NCBI GenBank assembly: GCA_937894065.1 | Contig: CALCST010000023.1 | Coordinates: 248,001 to 312,000 of the forward strand | Direction: 5' to 3' | DNA from: an uncultured Parabacteroides sp. | GTDB taxonomy: Bacteria > Bacteroidota > Bacteroidia > Bacteroidales > Tannerellaceae | Length of the DNA stretch: 64,000 bases | Part shown: one piece after another, positions 1 through 8,813 of the stretch | How the letters are laid out: each line of letters begins with the position of its first letter | Position numbering within the stretch: position 1 is the first letter of the stretch | Notes under the pieces: generated by a model | Told to the model about the DNA's origin: nothing | Database searches by the model: none | Seen by the model: the letters and a program-made list of their open reading frames with translations, nothing else | Program-made: the position numbers and the translations under genes

Positions 1-1161
1 AAAATGAAACCTGCTCAGCTTGCAAAGGCTCAGGAAAAAGCTGATGAGCAGATGCGCAAGGATTGGAAGGTAGAGGATGGATGTCTTGTATTTGAAGGTT
101 CAGGTTTTGACAATTTGTGTACTGAAAAGCAGTATGGCGACTTTGAAATGTATGTAGATTGGATGCTTGATCCTGCAGGTCCTGAGGCTGATGCAGGTGT
201 TTATTTGCGTGGTACTCCACAGGTTCAGATTTGGGATACAGCACGTGTGGACGTTGGTGCACAGGTTGGTTCAGGTGGTTTGTATAACAACCAGAAGAAT
301 GAAAGTAAACCTTCAAAAGTTGCCGACAATAAGTTGGGTGAGTGGAACAGCTTCTATATCAAGATGGTTGGAGACCGTGTAACAGTTGTTTTAAACGGCG
401 AGAAAGTTGTTGACAATGTTATTATGGAGAATTATTGGGATCGCAAACAACCTATATTCCCTGTAGAACAGATTGAGTTGCAAGCTCACGGAAGCAAGTG
501 TTCATTCCGCAATCTTTATATCAAGGAATTGAAGCGTCAGGAACCATTCCAGCTTTCTGAGCAAGAAAAGAAAGAAGGTTTCAAGGTGTTGTTCGACGGA
601 ACTAACATGCATGAATGGCAAGGTAATACAACTGATTATATCCTTGAGGACGGTTGTATTTCAATGGTTCCTAGCAAGAGTTTCGGTGGAAATCTATATA
701 CAAAGAATGAATATGCTAATTTCATATACAGATTTGAGTTCCAATTGACTCCAGGTGCAAATAACGGTATCGGTTTGAGAACTCCAATGGGTGTGGATGC
801 TGCATATCATGGTATGGAAAGCCAGATTTTGGATTGCGAACACCAGATTTACAGTGATATTACTCCTTATCAGCATCATGGTTCAATTTATGGTATCATC
901 AAAGCTAATGAAAACCATAAGAAAGCAATCAAACCTGTTGGCGAATGGAATGAGGAAGAAATCATTTGCGATGGCGATAATATCAAAGTTACAGTAAATG
1001 GTGTCGTAATTGTTGAAGGTAATATTCGTGATGCCGTTAAGAATGGAACACCGGATGGCAAGGAACATCCTGGATTGTTTAATAAGAAAGGCTATATCGG
1101 ATTCCTTGGTCATGGTTCTCCTGTGAAATTCCGCAATATTCGTATTAAGGAATTGAAGTAA
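1..1161 (+). CDS. DUF1080 (3-keto-disaccharide hydrolase-like) protein, 5' partial
   Basis: The reading frame is open at the window edge (codon AAA precedes the first visible Met), and the signal peptide and first strands of the first domain are missing, so the gene starts outside the window. Two copies of the DUF1080 / 3-keto-disaccharide hydrolase fold (a concanavalin-like jelly roll) are visible: the first up to about residue 175, the second from about 190 to the end, opening with FKVLFDGTNMHEWQGN, the usual start of this domain. Both carry the family hallmarks WNSFYIK or WNEEEI followed by VTVVLNGE or VTVNGV and end with FRNLYIKEL or FRNIRIKEL. Related proteins are exported and work beside Gfo/Idh/MocA dehydrogenases on 3-keto-glycosides. 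That pathway role is inferred, since the partner genes would lie upstream of the window. Confidence 0.88.
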   Translation, partial: KMKPAQLAKAQEKADEQMRKDWKVEDGCLVFEGSGFDNLCTEKQYGDFEMYVDWMLDPAGPEADAGVYLRGTPQVQIWDTARVDVGAQVGSGGLYNNQKNESKPSKVADNKLGEWNSFYIKMVGDRVTVVLNGEKVVDNVIMENYWDRKQPIFPVEQIELQAHGSKCSFRNLYIKELKRQEPFQLSEQEKKEGFKVLFDGTNMHEWQGNTTDYILEDGCISMVPSKSFGGNLYTKNEYANFIYRFEFQLTPGANNGIGLRTPMGVDAAYHGMESQILDCEHQIYSDITPYQHHGSIYGIIKANENHKKAIKPVGEWNEEEIICDGDNIKVTVNGVVIVEGNIRDAVKNGTPDGKEHPGLFNKKGYIGFLGHGSPVKFRNIRIKELK

Positions 1162-1193
1162 AATATATAATTAAATTTACAGGATTACATAAG

Positions 1194-1228
1194 CAAGTTG
1201 GCAAGGGGATTTTCTTCTTGTCAACTTG
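1194..1228 (+). terminator. Hairpin built from the TTGACAAG repeat
   Basis: CAAGTTGGCAAG (1194-1205) pairs with CTTGTCAACTTG (1217-1228) with one G-T wobble and is followed by a T-rich stretch. It lies just after the DUF1080 stop and is a plausible terminator. It is also a member of the dispersed ACAAGTTGACAAG family seen elsewhere in the window. Confidence 0.6.
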
Positions 1229-1269
1229 TTTTCTTGTTACTTATCCCTTTATCCACTAATTAGATTATT

Positions 1270-2106
1270 ATGAAAAAAGTATTTGCTATGTGTATGTTGT
1301 TTATCTCATCAGTTATGTCAGCACAAGATAAGATTGAGATAAAATTATGGGAAAAAGAAAAATGTCCCAATACAAATAATATGACTGAGCAGGTTGAAGG
1401 TGGAGCTCTTTATGTTGAAGAACCTACACTGACGATTTATCCGGCAAAAAATGGAAATGGAATGGCTATTGTGGCTTGTCCTGGTGGTGGATATTACGGA
1501 CTTGCTACTGGTCATGAAGGACATGATATGGCTGATTGGTTTAATAGTCAGGGAATAACTTATGTAGTCCTTATATATCGTATGCCAAATGGAAATAATG
1601 AGGTTCCGTTGAGTGATGCTCAGCAGGCTATAAGAATAATGAGAGAGAAAGCTTCTGAATTAGGCGTTGAGAAGATTGGAATTATGGGTTCATCTGCAGG
1701 TGGACATCTTGCCAGCACTGCTGCCACTCATTTTGATTCTGAAACGCGTCCTGATTTCCAAATCCTTTTTTACCCGGTGGTGACTATGGACAAAGATTTG
1801 ACACATGGTGGTTCCAGAGATAATCTGCTGGGAAAGAATCCTTCTGCTGAACTTGTAGAGAAATATTCTAACGAGAAACAAGTGACACCGCAGACTCCGC
1901 CTGCATTTATCATGCATAGCAGTGACGACAAAGTTGTTCCAGTTGAGAATAGCGTCAATTACTACTTGGCATTGGTAAAAAACAATGTTCCGGCTTCATT
2001 GCACATTTATCCAATTGGTGGACATGGATGGGGATATAACGATAGTTTCATATACAAACGCCAATGGACTGGCGAATTAGAGAAATGGCTTAGAGAGTTG
2101 TTTTGA
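1270..2106 (+). CDS. Secreted alpha/beta-hydrolase, BD-FAE / acetyl-esterase type
   Basis: The 278-residue product has a signal peptide (residues 1-18, ending SVMSAQ). It has the serine-esterase layout of the BD-FAE / acetyl-xylan-esterase group: oxyanion-hole motif CPGGGYY near residue 70, nucleophile elbow GSSAG with Ser142, acid HSSDDKVVP (Asp219/220) and catalytic His252 in GGHGWG. The expected reaction is removal of acyl groups (acetyl or feruloyl) from plant glycans in the periplasm. It follows the DUF1080 gene by 108 bases in the same direction, but the hairpin between them suggests separate or reduced read-through. The exact substrate cannot be read from the sequence. Confidence 0.88.
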   Translation: MKKVFAMCMLFISSVMSAQDKIEIKLWEKEKCPNTNNMTEQVEGGALYVEEPTLTIYPAKNGNGMAIVACPGGGYYGLATGHEGHDMADWFNSQGITYVVLIYRMPNGNNEVPLSDAQQAIRIMREKASELGVEKIGIMGSSAGGHLASTAATHFDSETRPDFQILFYPVVTMDKDLTHGGSRDNLLGKNPSAELVEKYSNEKQVTPQTPPAFIMHSSDDKVVPVENSVNYYLALVKNNVPASLHIYPIGGHGWGYNDSFIYKRQWTGELEKWLRELF

Positions 2107-2122
2107 TATTAATAAAATAAAT

Positions 2123-2159
2123 AAAGGAACGAGTTGACAATCTGTCAGCTCGTTCCTTT
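2123..2159. terminator. Bidirectional terminator between convergent genes
   Basis: A 16-bp stem (2123-2138 with 2144-2159, one wobble, 5-nt loop) lies between the convergent esterase and DUF3857 genes. It has A-rich sequence before it and a T-run after it, so it can terminate both transcripts. The inner part contains GAGTTGAC, linking it to the dispersed TTGACAAG repeat family. Confidence 0.85.
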
Positions 2160-2188
2160 TATTTTATGATTAATAAGAATTATAATCC

Positions 2189-3940
2189 TTATTCTTTAAC
2201 CTCAAAAATAACACTATTATAGTTCTGATTTTCCCATGCACGGATTAATTCTGTGAATTTAGAATAATCTTTTGCTTCAATCTTAGGATTGGAAATTGTT
2301 ATGCTGCGTGAAACATTTACCTTTCCGTTTTCAGCCTTAATATTGATTTTTACAGAACCAACACTGTTTGTGATTTCCTTATTTGCAGATTTTGAACTGA
2401 CTGTTGCATTTGCAGGAGAAGAAACAGAATATGAGTATGATTCGTTAATCATGCCCGGCAAAGTGATAAGTCTGTTGCTTTTTCCTCCTTGCAGAGCAAG
2501 CATTGACAGATAGTTTCCAGTTCCGCAGTCAGGAAGAGAAAGAATAATGTAGTTTCCTGCTTTTTCTGTACTGATATTCTTTGAATACTCCATTTCAGCC
2601 AAATCTCCGTTTGTTTTGCATGACTTGATATCATTTCCTGCAAAAGACTTGATTTTCTTATCTTCAATATCAAGATAATATTCAGGAACAGAAGCTTTGA
2701 CATTCGCATTGAATTTACCGTCTTTGTCTGCTGAAATATTTGCGTCGAAAGTCAAATCCAATTTCATCGGTTTAGCTTCTGAGATTGTTCCGTTTTCAAG
2801 ATTCAAAGCACTGTAATATTGACGGAAAGTTTTCAATGCTGCAGTTGTAGCATCGTCTGTTGCCAGGATATATTTGTTTCCGTCTGCTTCAGTTTCTACG
2901 AATATTATAGATTTGTTCAGTCCATAGCCTTCTGCGGATTTGTCAGGGAAGCAAGCTAATGTATTTGCCTTTATATTAGCAGCTCTCAACAAGCCTTGCA
3001 TTATGTTCGCCAATTCAGCAGGAGTTCCGTATGCAGAGTTAATCACTTCTTCAGCCGGTCTGATTTTATATCCAGTTTCATTGATTGAGAGAGGAATCAT
3101 CTCATAGTTACCTTTTATATACTGATATATGGCAACAACTTTGTCTTTGTCGTTTGCAGCCTTTTCAGTTATAGCTTCAGCCATTGTAACCAGCGGCATT
3201 GTCTTTTTCTGCTCAAACTGTGAATAAATTGTTTCAGCCATTTCCTTTGATGAAGGATATGTATTGGCAGCAATGCACTGTCTGTCCATATGATAAGAGT
3301 CAATCATACGTGATGCAGCAGGAATATTGCTGAATCTCCATTTATACACTTTCTGTCCGTTTGAACTTGACTGAGACGCTTTCTCATTTCTGTTTGCAAT
3401 CTTATAGCTCAAAGTTTTGCTTTCAGGAATAGAGATTGAAATCTCGCAGCTTTTCACCGGTGATGATTGCTGCAAATCCTCATTTATATCAATCTGAGGC
3501 AAATAACCTGCCTTAGTTTTGATAGTATAATCCAGATAAATTGTTGCGCCAAGTTCCAATCCTGTGTGAACCACAACCATTTCTTTCAGCTGGTTGTAAG
3601 CAGGAGCGTTTGCCGCGTTGCGTGGCAAAACTTCCACAAAAGCATTGTCCGGAGTTTTTATGATGTTTCCGCCTTTCTGCTTAGTGTAAGATTCGTTGAT
3701 CGTCAGTGTCTGATAGTCCGGATTATAAACTATGAAACTTTCGCCATATGTGCTGTTCATAGCTGTATGAGTATATATGGCAAGCTCCATTTTATAGTTG
3801 AATTCCTGGCTTCCGTCCGGATTGAGAGTCCAAGACTTTACCAGTTTCTTATATTCGGCTTCGGAAGCTGCGAAGGTGGCAGTTGCCAAAAGCAGCAGGC
3901 CGAACAACATCATTATTTTATTTGATATTTTAATCATCAT
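2189..3940 (-). CDS. Exported DUF3857 protein with degenerate transglutaminase domain
   Basis: The 583-residue product has an N-terminal signal sequence (cleavage near ATFAAS, residues 21-26). A DUF3857-like beta domain covers about residues 30-235 and a transglutaminase-like region about 240-365. It is clearly related to its neighbour at 3962-5902, but the catalytic motif is lost. Where the neighbour has RCGVCKD this protein has AYGTPAE, with Pro307 at the Cys position. The histidine position is also replaced (NKSIIFVE); only an Asp in LATDDA remains. It is therefore probably a non-catalytic paralogue. The 21-base spacing to the upstream gene implies one operon. The start could be either of the first two Met codons. 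Confidence 0.82.
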   Translation of the reverse strand: MMIKISNKIMMLFGLLLLATATFAASEAEYKKLVKSWTLNPDGSQEFNYKMELAIYTHTAMNSTYGESFIVYNPDYQTLTINESYTKQKGGNIIKTPDNAFVEVLPRNAANAPAYNQLKEMVVVHTGLELGATIYLDYTIKTKAGYLPQIDINEDLQQSSPVKSCEISISIPESKTLSYKIANRNEKASQSSSNGQKVYKWRFSNIPAASRMIDSYHMDRQCIAANTYPSSKEMAETIYSQFEQKKTMPLVTMAEAITEKAANDKDKVVAIYQYIKGNYEMIPLSINETGYKIRPAEEVINSAYGTPAELANIMQGLLRAANIKANTLACFPDKSAEGYGLNKSIIFVETEADGNKYILATDDATTAALKTFRQYYSALNLENGTISEAKPMKLDLTFDANISADKDGKFNANVKASVPEYYLDIEDKKIKSFAGNDIKSCKTNGDLAEMEYSKNISTEKAGNYIILSLPDCGTGNYLSMLALQGGKSNRLITLPGMINESYSYSVSSPANATVSSKSANKEITNSVGSVKINIKAENGKVNVSRSITISNPKIEAKDYSKFTELIRAWENQNYNSVIFEVKE

Positions 3941-3961
3941 GATATTTGCTTTGTCAGGTTG

Positions 3962-5902
3962 TTATTTTTTAATTATCATATAATCTCCATAAGCCTTGTG
4001 AGCATTCACGGCTGTGCGGAATCCTTTCCAGTCGGATGCTTCATAAACTCTTTTCTTCAAAGCCAGCTTCTGGTGAAGAACGATATTTCCGTTTTCTGCC
4101 TTCAGCGAACCTTCGAAGTCTGCGGCATTACTTTCCATTGAGTCTGATTTTTCGTCGCTAGCAAGAGTGTAGCCTTTTGGAAGCTGTATTGTTTCGTCAA
4201 GTTCAACAAGTCTTGAGCAGCCGTCTTTGAAACCATACTTTCTGTCTTCCAGACTTGTGTCTATTCTTAGATAACTTTTAACCTGGTTATACAGATTATT
4301 CATAACCATTGGTTTCAGAATCATTTCATTATCTCCGCAAAGAGCATAGCCCGGTATTTCATAGTTGAATGTAATACTTATCGGAGCAGCCTGATAGTCT
4401 TTAGGATTCTTTCCCCAGTCCACACTGATTAGCTTTGCATTAGGCGATACGGCAAGAAGCTGTTTTTCCATTGTTCTTGTCCATTCGCTTTGCCAGCCTG
4501 TAGTGAAGATTCGGCGGATATTGCTGTCAGACTGTCCTTCAGCTTTGATTGTGAATGAACCGGTGAGAGTTCCGTCGGCAGAAAGTTTATTGTTTGCCTT
4601 GATACGCACATAATGATTTTCCGGTGCAGACACAGGAGTGAGGCATAGGTCTGAGCCTTCAGGAACGCCCGGCAAATAATTCTGCTGTTGTTCGGCGCTG
4701 CTCCATAATTCGCGGCAGAAAGGAACCCAAGTCGGGTCGAGCGGCATATAAGTTCCGTTTGAAAGTTTCACAACGGCAACGCAGTGATTGAAATGGTCAG
4801 CCGGAATTGATTCCACACGGCTTCCTGCCATAGTCATAGCCGGATAAGCCTTGAAACCTGCCATTCGAAGGAAGGAGATAAGTGTTCCGGCAATATCCTT
4901 ACAAACACCGCAGCGGTCAGTATAATTCATTTTTGTGTTGTGCAAAGTGTAGCCTTCGCCTTTGCCCATACTTATACCTGAATAACGGATATTATCTGCC
5001 ACCCAGTGAGTGAGGACAGCTATTTTCTCCATTTCAGTTTTCTTTCCTTTGATAAGTTCATCCACTTTCTTCTGTGCTTCAGGAAGAGGAGCAAAGCTTC
5101 CGTAGTCCTCGTTCACTTTGTTGAACCACAAAGATTTGTCCTGCCATTTCGGAGTGGATGACATCATAAGTTTCGGAGCAGCATCAAAAAAGTCCACCAT
5201 ATTAGCCTCGCGCTTGAAAGGCATCATATTGTCCATTGCAAATGTGTAGCACTTCTTTCCGTCCTTATATCTCATTGATGATGTGCAGCTGCCCTGATAG
5301 AACTGAAACTGCATTTCCTTGCTCATCGGAATTGACACCTGATAAACTTTGCGTACAGTCGGGTCGGAACTCCAGAAAGGAACAATATCATAGAACTGAC
5401 CACGCATAGGAGGGATGAATCTTGATTCATCATCTTCCGAAGCCAGCAGTGCATAAGTAAATCCTTTCTTTGCAATTTCATATTCTACAACGTCGCCCGG
5501 CATCAAACGTCCGAGGTCAAGCATAATCTGTCGTGCGCCCCAATATATGGCACGTGCCGGAGCAGTATAGTCCTTTGCCTGTGTAACGTCGATGTTCAGA
5601 ACATCACCGCTGGCACGGTAAATTGTTGCATAGCGGAATTCGGCAAAAGCCGTCAGCGGGTCGTAGTCATATTTTATTATATGATTTTTAACGGCTCCGG
5701 CTTCGGTCTGAACCTTGAATTTCTTGTGAACACTGAAAGAACCGGAACCAGTTTCCTGAACATTGACAGCCGTGCTGTCCAGAAGAGTAACACAATCAAA
5801 ACCAGACAAGTCCTGTTGTGTTCCACAACTTGCAGAATTCTGGGCAAAAGCCAATGGCATCGCTGCAAGAAGGGAGAAAATTGTTATAGGTATGTACTTC
5901 AT
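3962..5902 (-). CDS. Exported DUF3857 / transglutaminase-like protein
   Basis: The 646-residue product has a signal peptide (residues 1-20, LLAAMPLAFA). A DUF3857 domain covers about residues 40-250. It is followed by a transglutaminase core with the whole triad: Cys334 in RCGVCKD, His373 in DHFNHCVAVV and Asp389 in LDPTW. A C-terminal beta-rich (DUF3858-like) region completes it. In Bacteroidetes such proteins are periplasmic or surface-exposed. Their substrates are unknown; a papain-like fold that cuts or crosslinks peptides is the usual assumption. It is the first gene of a two-gene minus-strand operon with the inactive paralogue downstream. Confidence 0.87.
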   Translation of the reverse strand: MKYIPITIFSLLAAMPLAFAQNSASCGTQQDLSGFDCVTLLDSTAVNVQETGSGSFSVHKKFKVQTEAGAVKNHIIKYDYDPLTAFAEFRYATIYRASGDVLNIDVTQAKDYTAPARAIYWGARQIMLDLGRLMPGDVVEYEIAKKGFTYALLASEDDESRFIPPMRGQFYDIVPFWSSDPTVRKVYQVSIPMSKEMQFQFYQGSCTSSMRYKDGKKCYTFAMDNMMPFKREANMVDFFDAAPKLMMSSTPKWQDKSLWFNKVNEDYGSFAPLPEAQKKVDELIKGKKTEMEKIAVLTHWVADNIRYSGISMGKGEGYTLHNTKMNYTDRCGVCKDIAGTLISFLRMAGFKAYPAMTMAGSRVESIPADHFNHCVAVVKLSNGTYMPLDPTWVPFCRELWSSAEQQQNYLPGVPEGSDLCLTPVSAPENHYVRIKANNKLSADGTLTGSFTIKAEGQSDSNIRRIFTTGWQSEWTRTMEKQLLAVSPNAKLISVDWGKNPKDYQAAPISITFNYEIPGYALCGDNEMILKPMVMNNLYNQVKSYLRIDTSLEDRKYGFKDGCSRLVELDETIQLPKGYTLASDEKSDSMESNAADFEGSLKAENGNIVLHQKLALKKRVYEASDWKGFRTAVNAHKAYGDYMIIKK

Positions 5903-5939
5903 CGTTTTGAAATAAGATTAATGGTTTATACACTGAAGG

Positions 5940-5947
5940 CAAATTTA
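5940..5947 (-). promoter_or_regulatory. Putative -7 element for the DUF3857 pair
   Basis: On the minus strand this reads TAAATTTG followed by C, matching the Bacteroidetes -7 consensus TAnnTTTGC, about 38 bases upstream of the start at 5902. No TTTG is seen at the expected 19-21 base distance, so this is a partial match only. Confidence 0.4.
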
Positions 5948-6073
5948 TATAAAACTCCCATAAATTTGTCCGAATAGAATTAAAATAAAGGGCTTTTAAG
6001 TTTGCTATATAAAACTGGTTCGGTTAATGTGTTGGTATTCATTCGTTTGCATTTTCAGCGTTTTTTATAAAGC

Positions 6074-6157
6074 TGAAAAAGTTTTTTCATCCGTATGGAA
6101 ATATATTTTCATATATTGTGAAATATTATTTCCATATAATATGAAAAAACTTTTTCA
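6074..6157. repeat. 84-bp long palindromic element
   Basis: A perfect 17-bp inverted repeat, 6074-6090 (TGAAAAAGTTTTTTCAT) and 6141-6157, encloses a second 10-bp pair, 6094-6103 (TATGGAAATA) with 6127-6136. A third, small hairpin lies at the centre. The whole segment folds back as one long stem. It sits after the barrel gene at 6190-8508 and before the DUF3857 operon. No U-run follows the stem on the minus strand, so it is not a classic intrinsic terminator; a MITE-like relic or a REP-type hairpin is possible. Confidence 0.7.
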
Positions 6158-6189
6158 ACAAGAACAAAATAGATGACAAAAATAATCTT

Positions 6190-8508
6190 TTATTTTCCTG
6201 AACGCAAGATACCAGAATCGGAATCTGAATTGTTCAGTTTCTTGCTTCCTGAGCTGTAACTTCTACCGAAGGAAAGATTATAGCTGAGGGTTAGGAAAAA
6301 CATTTGGGAGCTTTCCTTGAAGTATTGCAGTTTTTTGGTTGAAGCGTATTTATTCCAATTCCCGGATTCTACTTTATAATTGTCGGAGAACGGATTTACC
6401 ATGCCTGCTCCAATATTTAAGTCTTTCCATCTGTATCCAAGCATTATTTTCTGCACATTTTCTCCTCCAGTTAAAGTTTCCCCGACAAACCAGTTTTGGT
6501 TTGTCATAATCTGATAAATCAAAGTAAAGTTCTTCCACATTGCAGTTGCGCTTCCGTTGAGCCACCAATTGGAGTAACGGTGGTTGTAGTTATTGCCGTT
6601 ACTTATGAAATGGCTTAATCCGCCACTGACGGAGAACTGGAGAATGTTAGCAATTGGACCAACACGAAGCTGCATCATCGGGGCTATTCTATGCCAGCTT
6701 TTCTGGTTGTCCCATGTCTGTACAACTTTGTTTCCTTCAACAAATTTCTCATCCATTATAGCATTGGGCTCATAATTATATGAGAAATTCATATAGGCAT
6801 AAAATATACCTTTTGACCATTCCGCATCTAAAGCTTCTGTATAGCTGAGATATGATTCAAGGTATGGATTTCCACGTTGGATTTGCAGTGAGTCGATAAT
6901 CTGTTCCACTGCGCTTAGATTTGCTAGCGAAGGATTCTCGTTACTGATTGAAGAACGGAAACGGATGTAACTTCTATCTGTAAAAGCATATTTTAGAGTG
7001 ACTTTGGGATTGAATGTGTAATATTGGTAAGTGTCCGTACTTCCTTCCTGACGGTAGAAGGAACGTGTTCCGCCAATTCCCAGTATATAGTCAAACTTGT
7101 TCAGCTTGCCACGCAATTCACCATACACATAGGTGCTTCCTTGCTGCATTTTGGTGTTATAATCGTGTTCGTTAAGATAGTCGTTGTTGGAGAAAGACTG
7201 AGAGTGTCTTATTCCAGTTCCTATTCTTTTATCTCCTGCGAGTTTTTTTTCGTAGATTGCCTCGCCGATAATTGAATATTTGTTTCCATGCACAATATTC
7301 TGTATATCAGTAAGCTTGTTGCCATCTTTGCTTTCTGTATACAGGCGGTCGGAGAAACTTTTATTATATGTACCAACGACGTTGAATATCAAAGCCTGTT
7401 CATTCTTCAAGTTCCTTTGGTAATATATGTCCAATGAAGGGTTATGTATTGATGATTTTGTTTCATCCAGCATATCAACATAATCTGTTTCATCAGCTTT
7501 ATTTGCTAAAATACCTTTGTATCTTGCAATTGGGACTTTGTCGCTGGTATAATTCAGTGCAATGTTGAATTGGTATTTGTTGTTGTCCTGCAGATTATAT
7601 GCCACGTTAAGCCATTGTTGCATAAGTTTCCAATGTGAGGGAATTCCTTTCTCATATCTGTGCAACTCAAAGCCATTACCCAAATTGAAATCTTCGAAAT
7701 TGTCTCTGTAACTTCCATAGAAATCACAAGGACTGTTCCTATAGTTTGCCGAGAATTCCGATTTCTTGTGATTGATTTTTATATAACCTTGATAATTACC
7801 CCATCCGATGTGTGGCGACTGCATCAAGTCAATTCCAAAGCTACCACCTGTTTCCGGACGTTTTACTATATAATCAAGAACTATTTCTGCATTCCCGTAT
7901 CTTAGTCCGGGATTGTCGTGATATTCCACACGTATGATATCTTCCGGCCTGAGGGCATGAATTTCCTGGATGGAAACTTTTACACCGTTGATTCTTGTCT
8001 GCACTTCTCCGTTTCCCGGAATTTTTATTGTGTTGCTCATAGGGTCAACTTGCAGCCTGGGCAACATCATATGAAGTAGTAATTCAACTCCATTTGATGA
8101 AGCCTTTACTTGTCTTTCGGATGGATAAACTATTTTTCGGTCCACTTCGCTTCTTTGTGCCGAGGCTGTGACTGTTACGCCTTCCAGTGATAGAGCGTCC
8201 TCCACGAGTTGGATGTTTCCCAGGTTTCGTGATTCATTAGTCCCGTTGAGCCACAGTTCTTCTGTTTTATATCCTACGCTTGATATTGTAAGTTTATAAT
8301 TGCCGGATTTCAATCCGCTTAGTTCAAATGTTCCGTTGCTGTTTGATGTCGTTCCGGTAATTGTTTCCGACTTTTCGTTTCCTAAAGCTATGTTTACAAA
8401 CTCGATAGGCTGTTTTTTTTCATCCAGAATTGTTCCCTTTATTTTTATATGCTGGGCATAAGAATTTATGCTTACAGCAAGAAACACAGATACAATAGTT
8501 TTCTTCAT
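6190..8508 (-). CDS. Outer-membrane beta-barrel protein (OMP_b-brl_3 type), paralogue 2
   Basis: The 772-residue product has a signal peptide (about residues 1-18, ending NSYA). A CarboxypepD_reg-like beta-sandwich covers about 20-105 (IKIKGTILDEKKQPIEFVNI, VGYKTEELW). A plug-like domain at about 115-215 contains VEYHDNPGLRYGNAEIVLDY, and a long barrel with aromatic-rich strands follows. This is the TonB-receptor-like architecture of PF14905; no SusD partner or clear TonB box is present. It is equal in length to the adjacent 8814-11132 gene and alignable to it without obvious gaps, so the pair is a tandem duplication. Unlike its partner it has a clear promoter (8768-8800) and a long structured leader (8586-8727). 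Substrate unknown. Confidence 0.85.
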   Translation of the reverse strand: MKKTIVSVFLAVSINSYAQHIKIKGTILDEKKQPIEFVNIALGNEKSETITGTTSNSNGTFELSGLKSGNYKLTISSVGYKTEELWLNGTNESRNLGNIQLVEDALSLEGVTVTASAQRSEVDRKIVYPSERQVKASSNGVELLLHMMLPRLQVDPMSNTIKIPGNGEVQTRINGVKVSIQEIHALRPEDIIRVEYHDNPGLRYGNAEIVLDYIVKRPETGGSFGIDLMQSPHIGWGNYQGYIKINHKKSEFSANYRNSPCDFYGSYRDNFEDFNLGNGFELHRYEKGIPSHWKLMQQWLNVAYNLQDNNKYQFNIALNYTSDKVPIARYKGILANKADETDYVDMLDETKSSIHNPSLDIYYQRNLKNEQALIFNVVGTYNKSFSDRLYTESKDGNKLTDIQNIVHGNKYSIIGEAIYEKKLAGDKRIGTGIRHSQSFSNNDYLNEHDYNTKMQQGSTYVYGELRGKLNKFDYILGIGGTRSFYRQEGSTDTYQYYTFNPKVTLKYAFTDRSYIRFRSSISNENPSLANLSAVEQIIDSLQIQRGNPYLESYLSYTEALDAEWSKGIFYAYMNFSYNYEPNAIMDEKFVEGNKVVQTWDNQKSWHRIAPMMQLRVGPIANILQFSVSGGLSHFISNGNNYNHRYSNWWLNGSATAMWKNFTLIYQIMTNQNWFVGETLTGGENVQKIMLGYRWKDLNIGAGMVNPFSDNYKVESGNWNKYASTKKLQYFKESSQMFFLTLSYNLSFGRSYSSGSKKLNNSDSDSGILRSGK

Positions 8509-8585
8509 GTTATTATTGATTAGCTTAGTTATACTTCTATGAATAACTAGATTCAGGTAATCTACAGCCTTAATATAAAGAAAGA

Positions 8586-8727
8586 CGCAGACAACCGCCT
8601 ACGCCTCTGGGCTCACCACAAGCCACGACACACTAAGCGAGAAGTCTGCGCCATATACGGACTCCTCAACGCGTGTCGTGATAGCTCGTTCATTTCCGAG
8701 GTGGTGATTCAGAGGCGATTGAGCTAT
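8586..8727 (-). ncRNA. Structured 5' leader with pseudoknot potential
   Basis: Transcribed on the minus strand between the promoter at 8768-8800 and the start codon at 8508, this segment has nested perfect stems. Stem A pairs 8602-8609 with 8710-8717 (8 bp). Stem B pairs 8613-8619 with 8701-8707 (7 bp). Stem C pairs 8624-8631 with 8673-8680 (8 bp). A small hairpin D pairs 8685-8688 with 8697-8700, giving a three-way junction. The loop of stem C (8644-8650) is complementary over 7 bp to 8586-8592 outside stem A, which would make a pseudoknot. An alternative 7-bp pairing, 8681-8687 with 8721-8727, overlaps hairpin D and would exclude it. This looks like a cis-regulatory RNA. It does not match cobalamin, TPP or other riboswitch cores that I can recall. 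Confidence 0.6.
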
Positions 8728-8767
8728 GAATATGTAAAATTGATTAGCATTTCTAACACAAATCGAT

Positions 8768-8800
8768 GCAAAGATAATTTAAATAGTTATAACATTCAAA
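8768..8800 (-). promoter_or_regulatory. Bacteroidetes-type promoter for the 6190-8508 barrel gene
   Basis: The minus strand reads TTTG (8797-8800), then 20 bases, then TATCTTTGC (8768-8776), a full match to the sigma-ABfr consensus. Transcription should start near 8760, leaving a leader of about 250 nt before the ATG at 8508. The -33 box lies 14-17 bases beyond the stop of the upstream paralogue. Confidence 0.85.
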
Positions 8801-8813
8801 ATTAAAAATGGCT

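Noticed and set aside
8586..8727. Integron attC site or known riboswitch (cobalamin, TPP)
   Set aside because: No GTTRRRY/RYYYAAC ends flank the palindrome, and conserved cores of those riboswitches are not seen.
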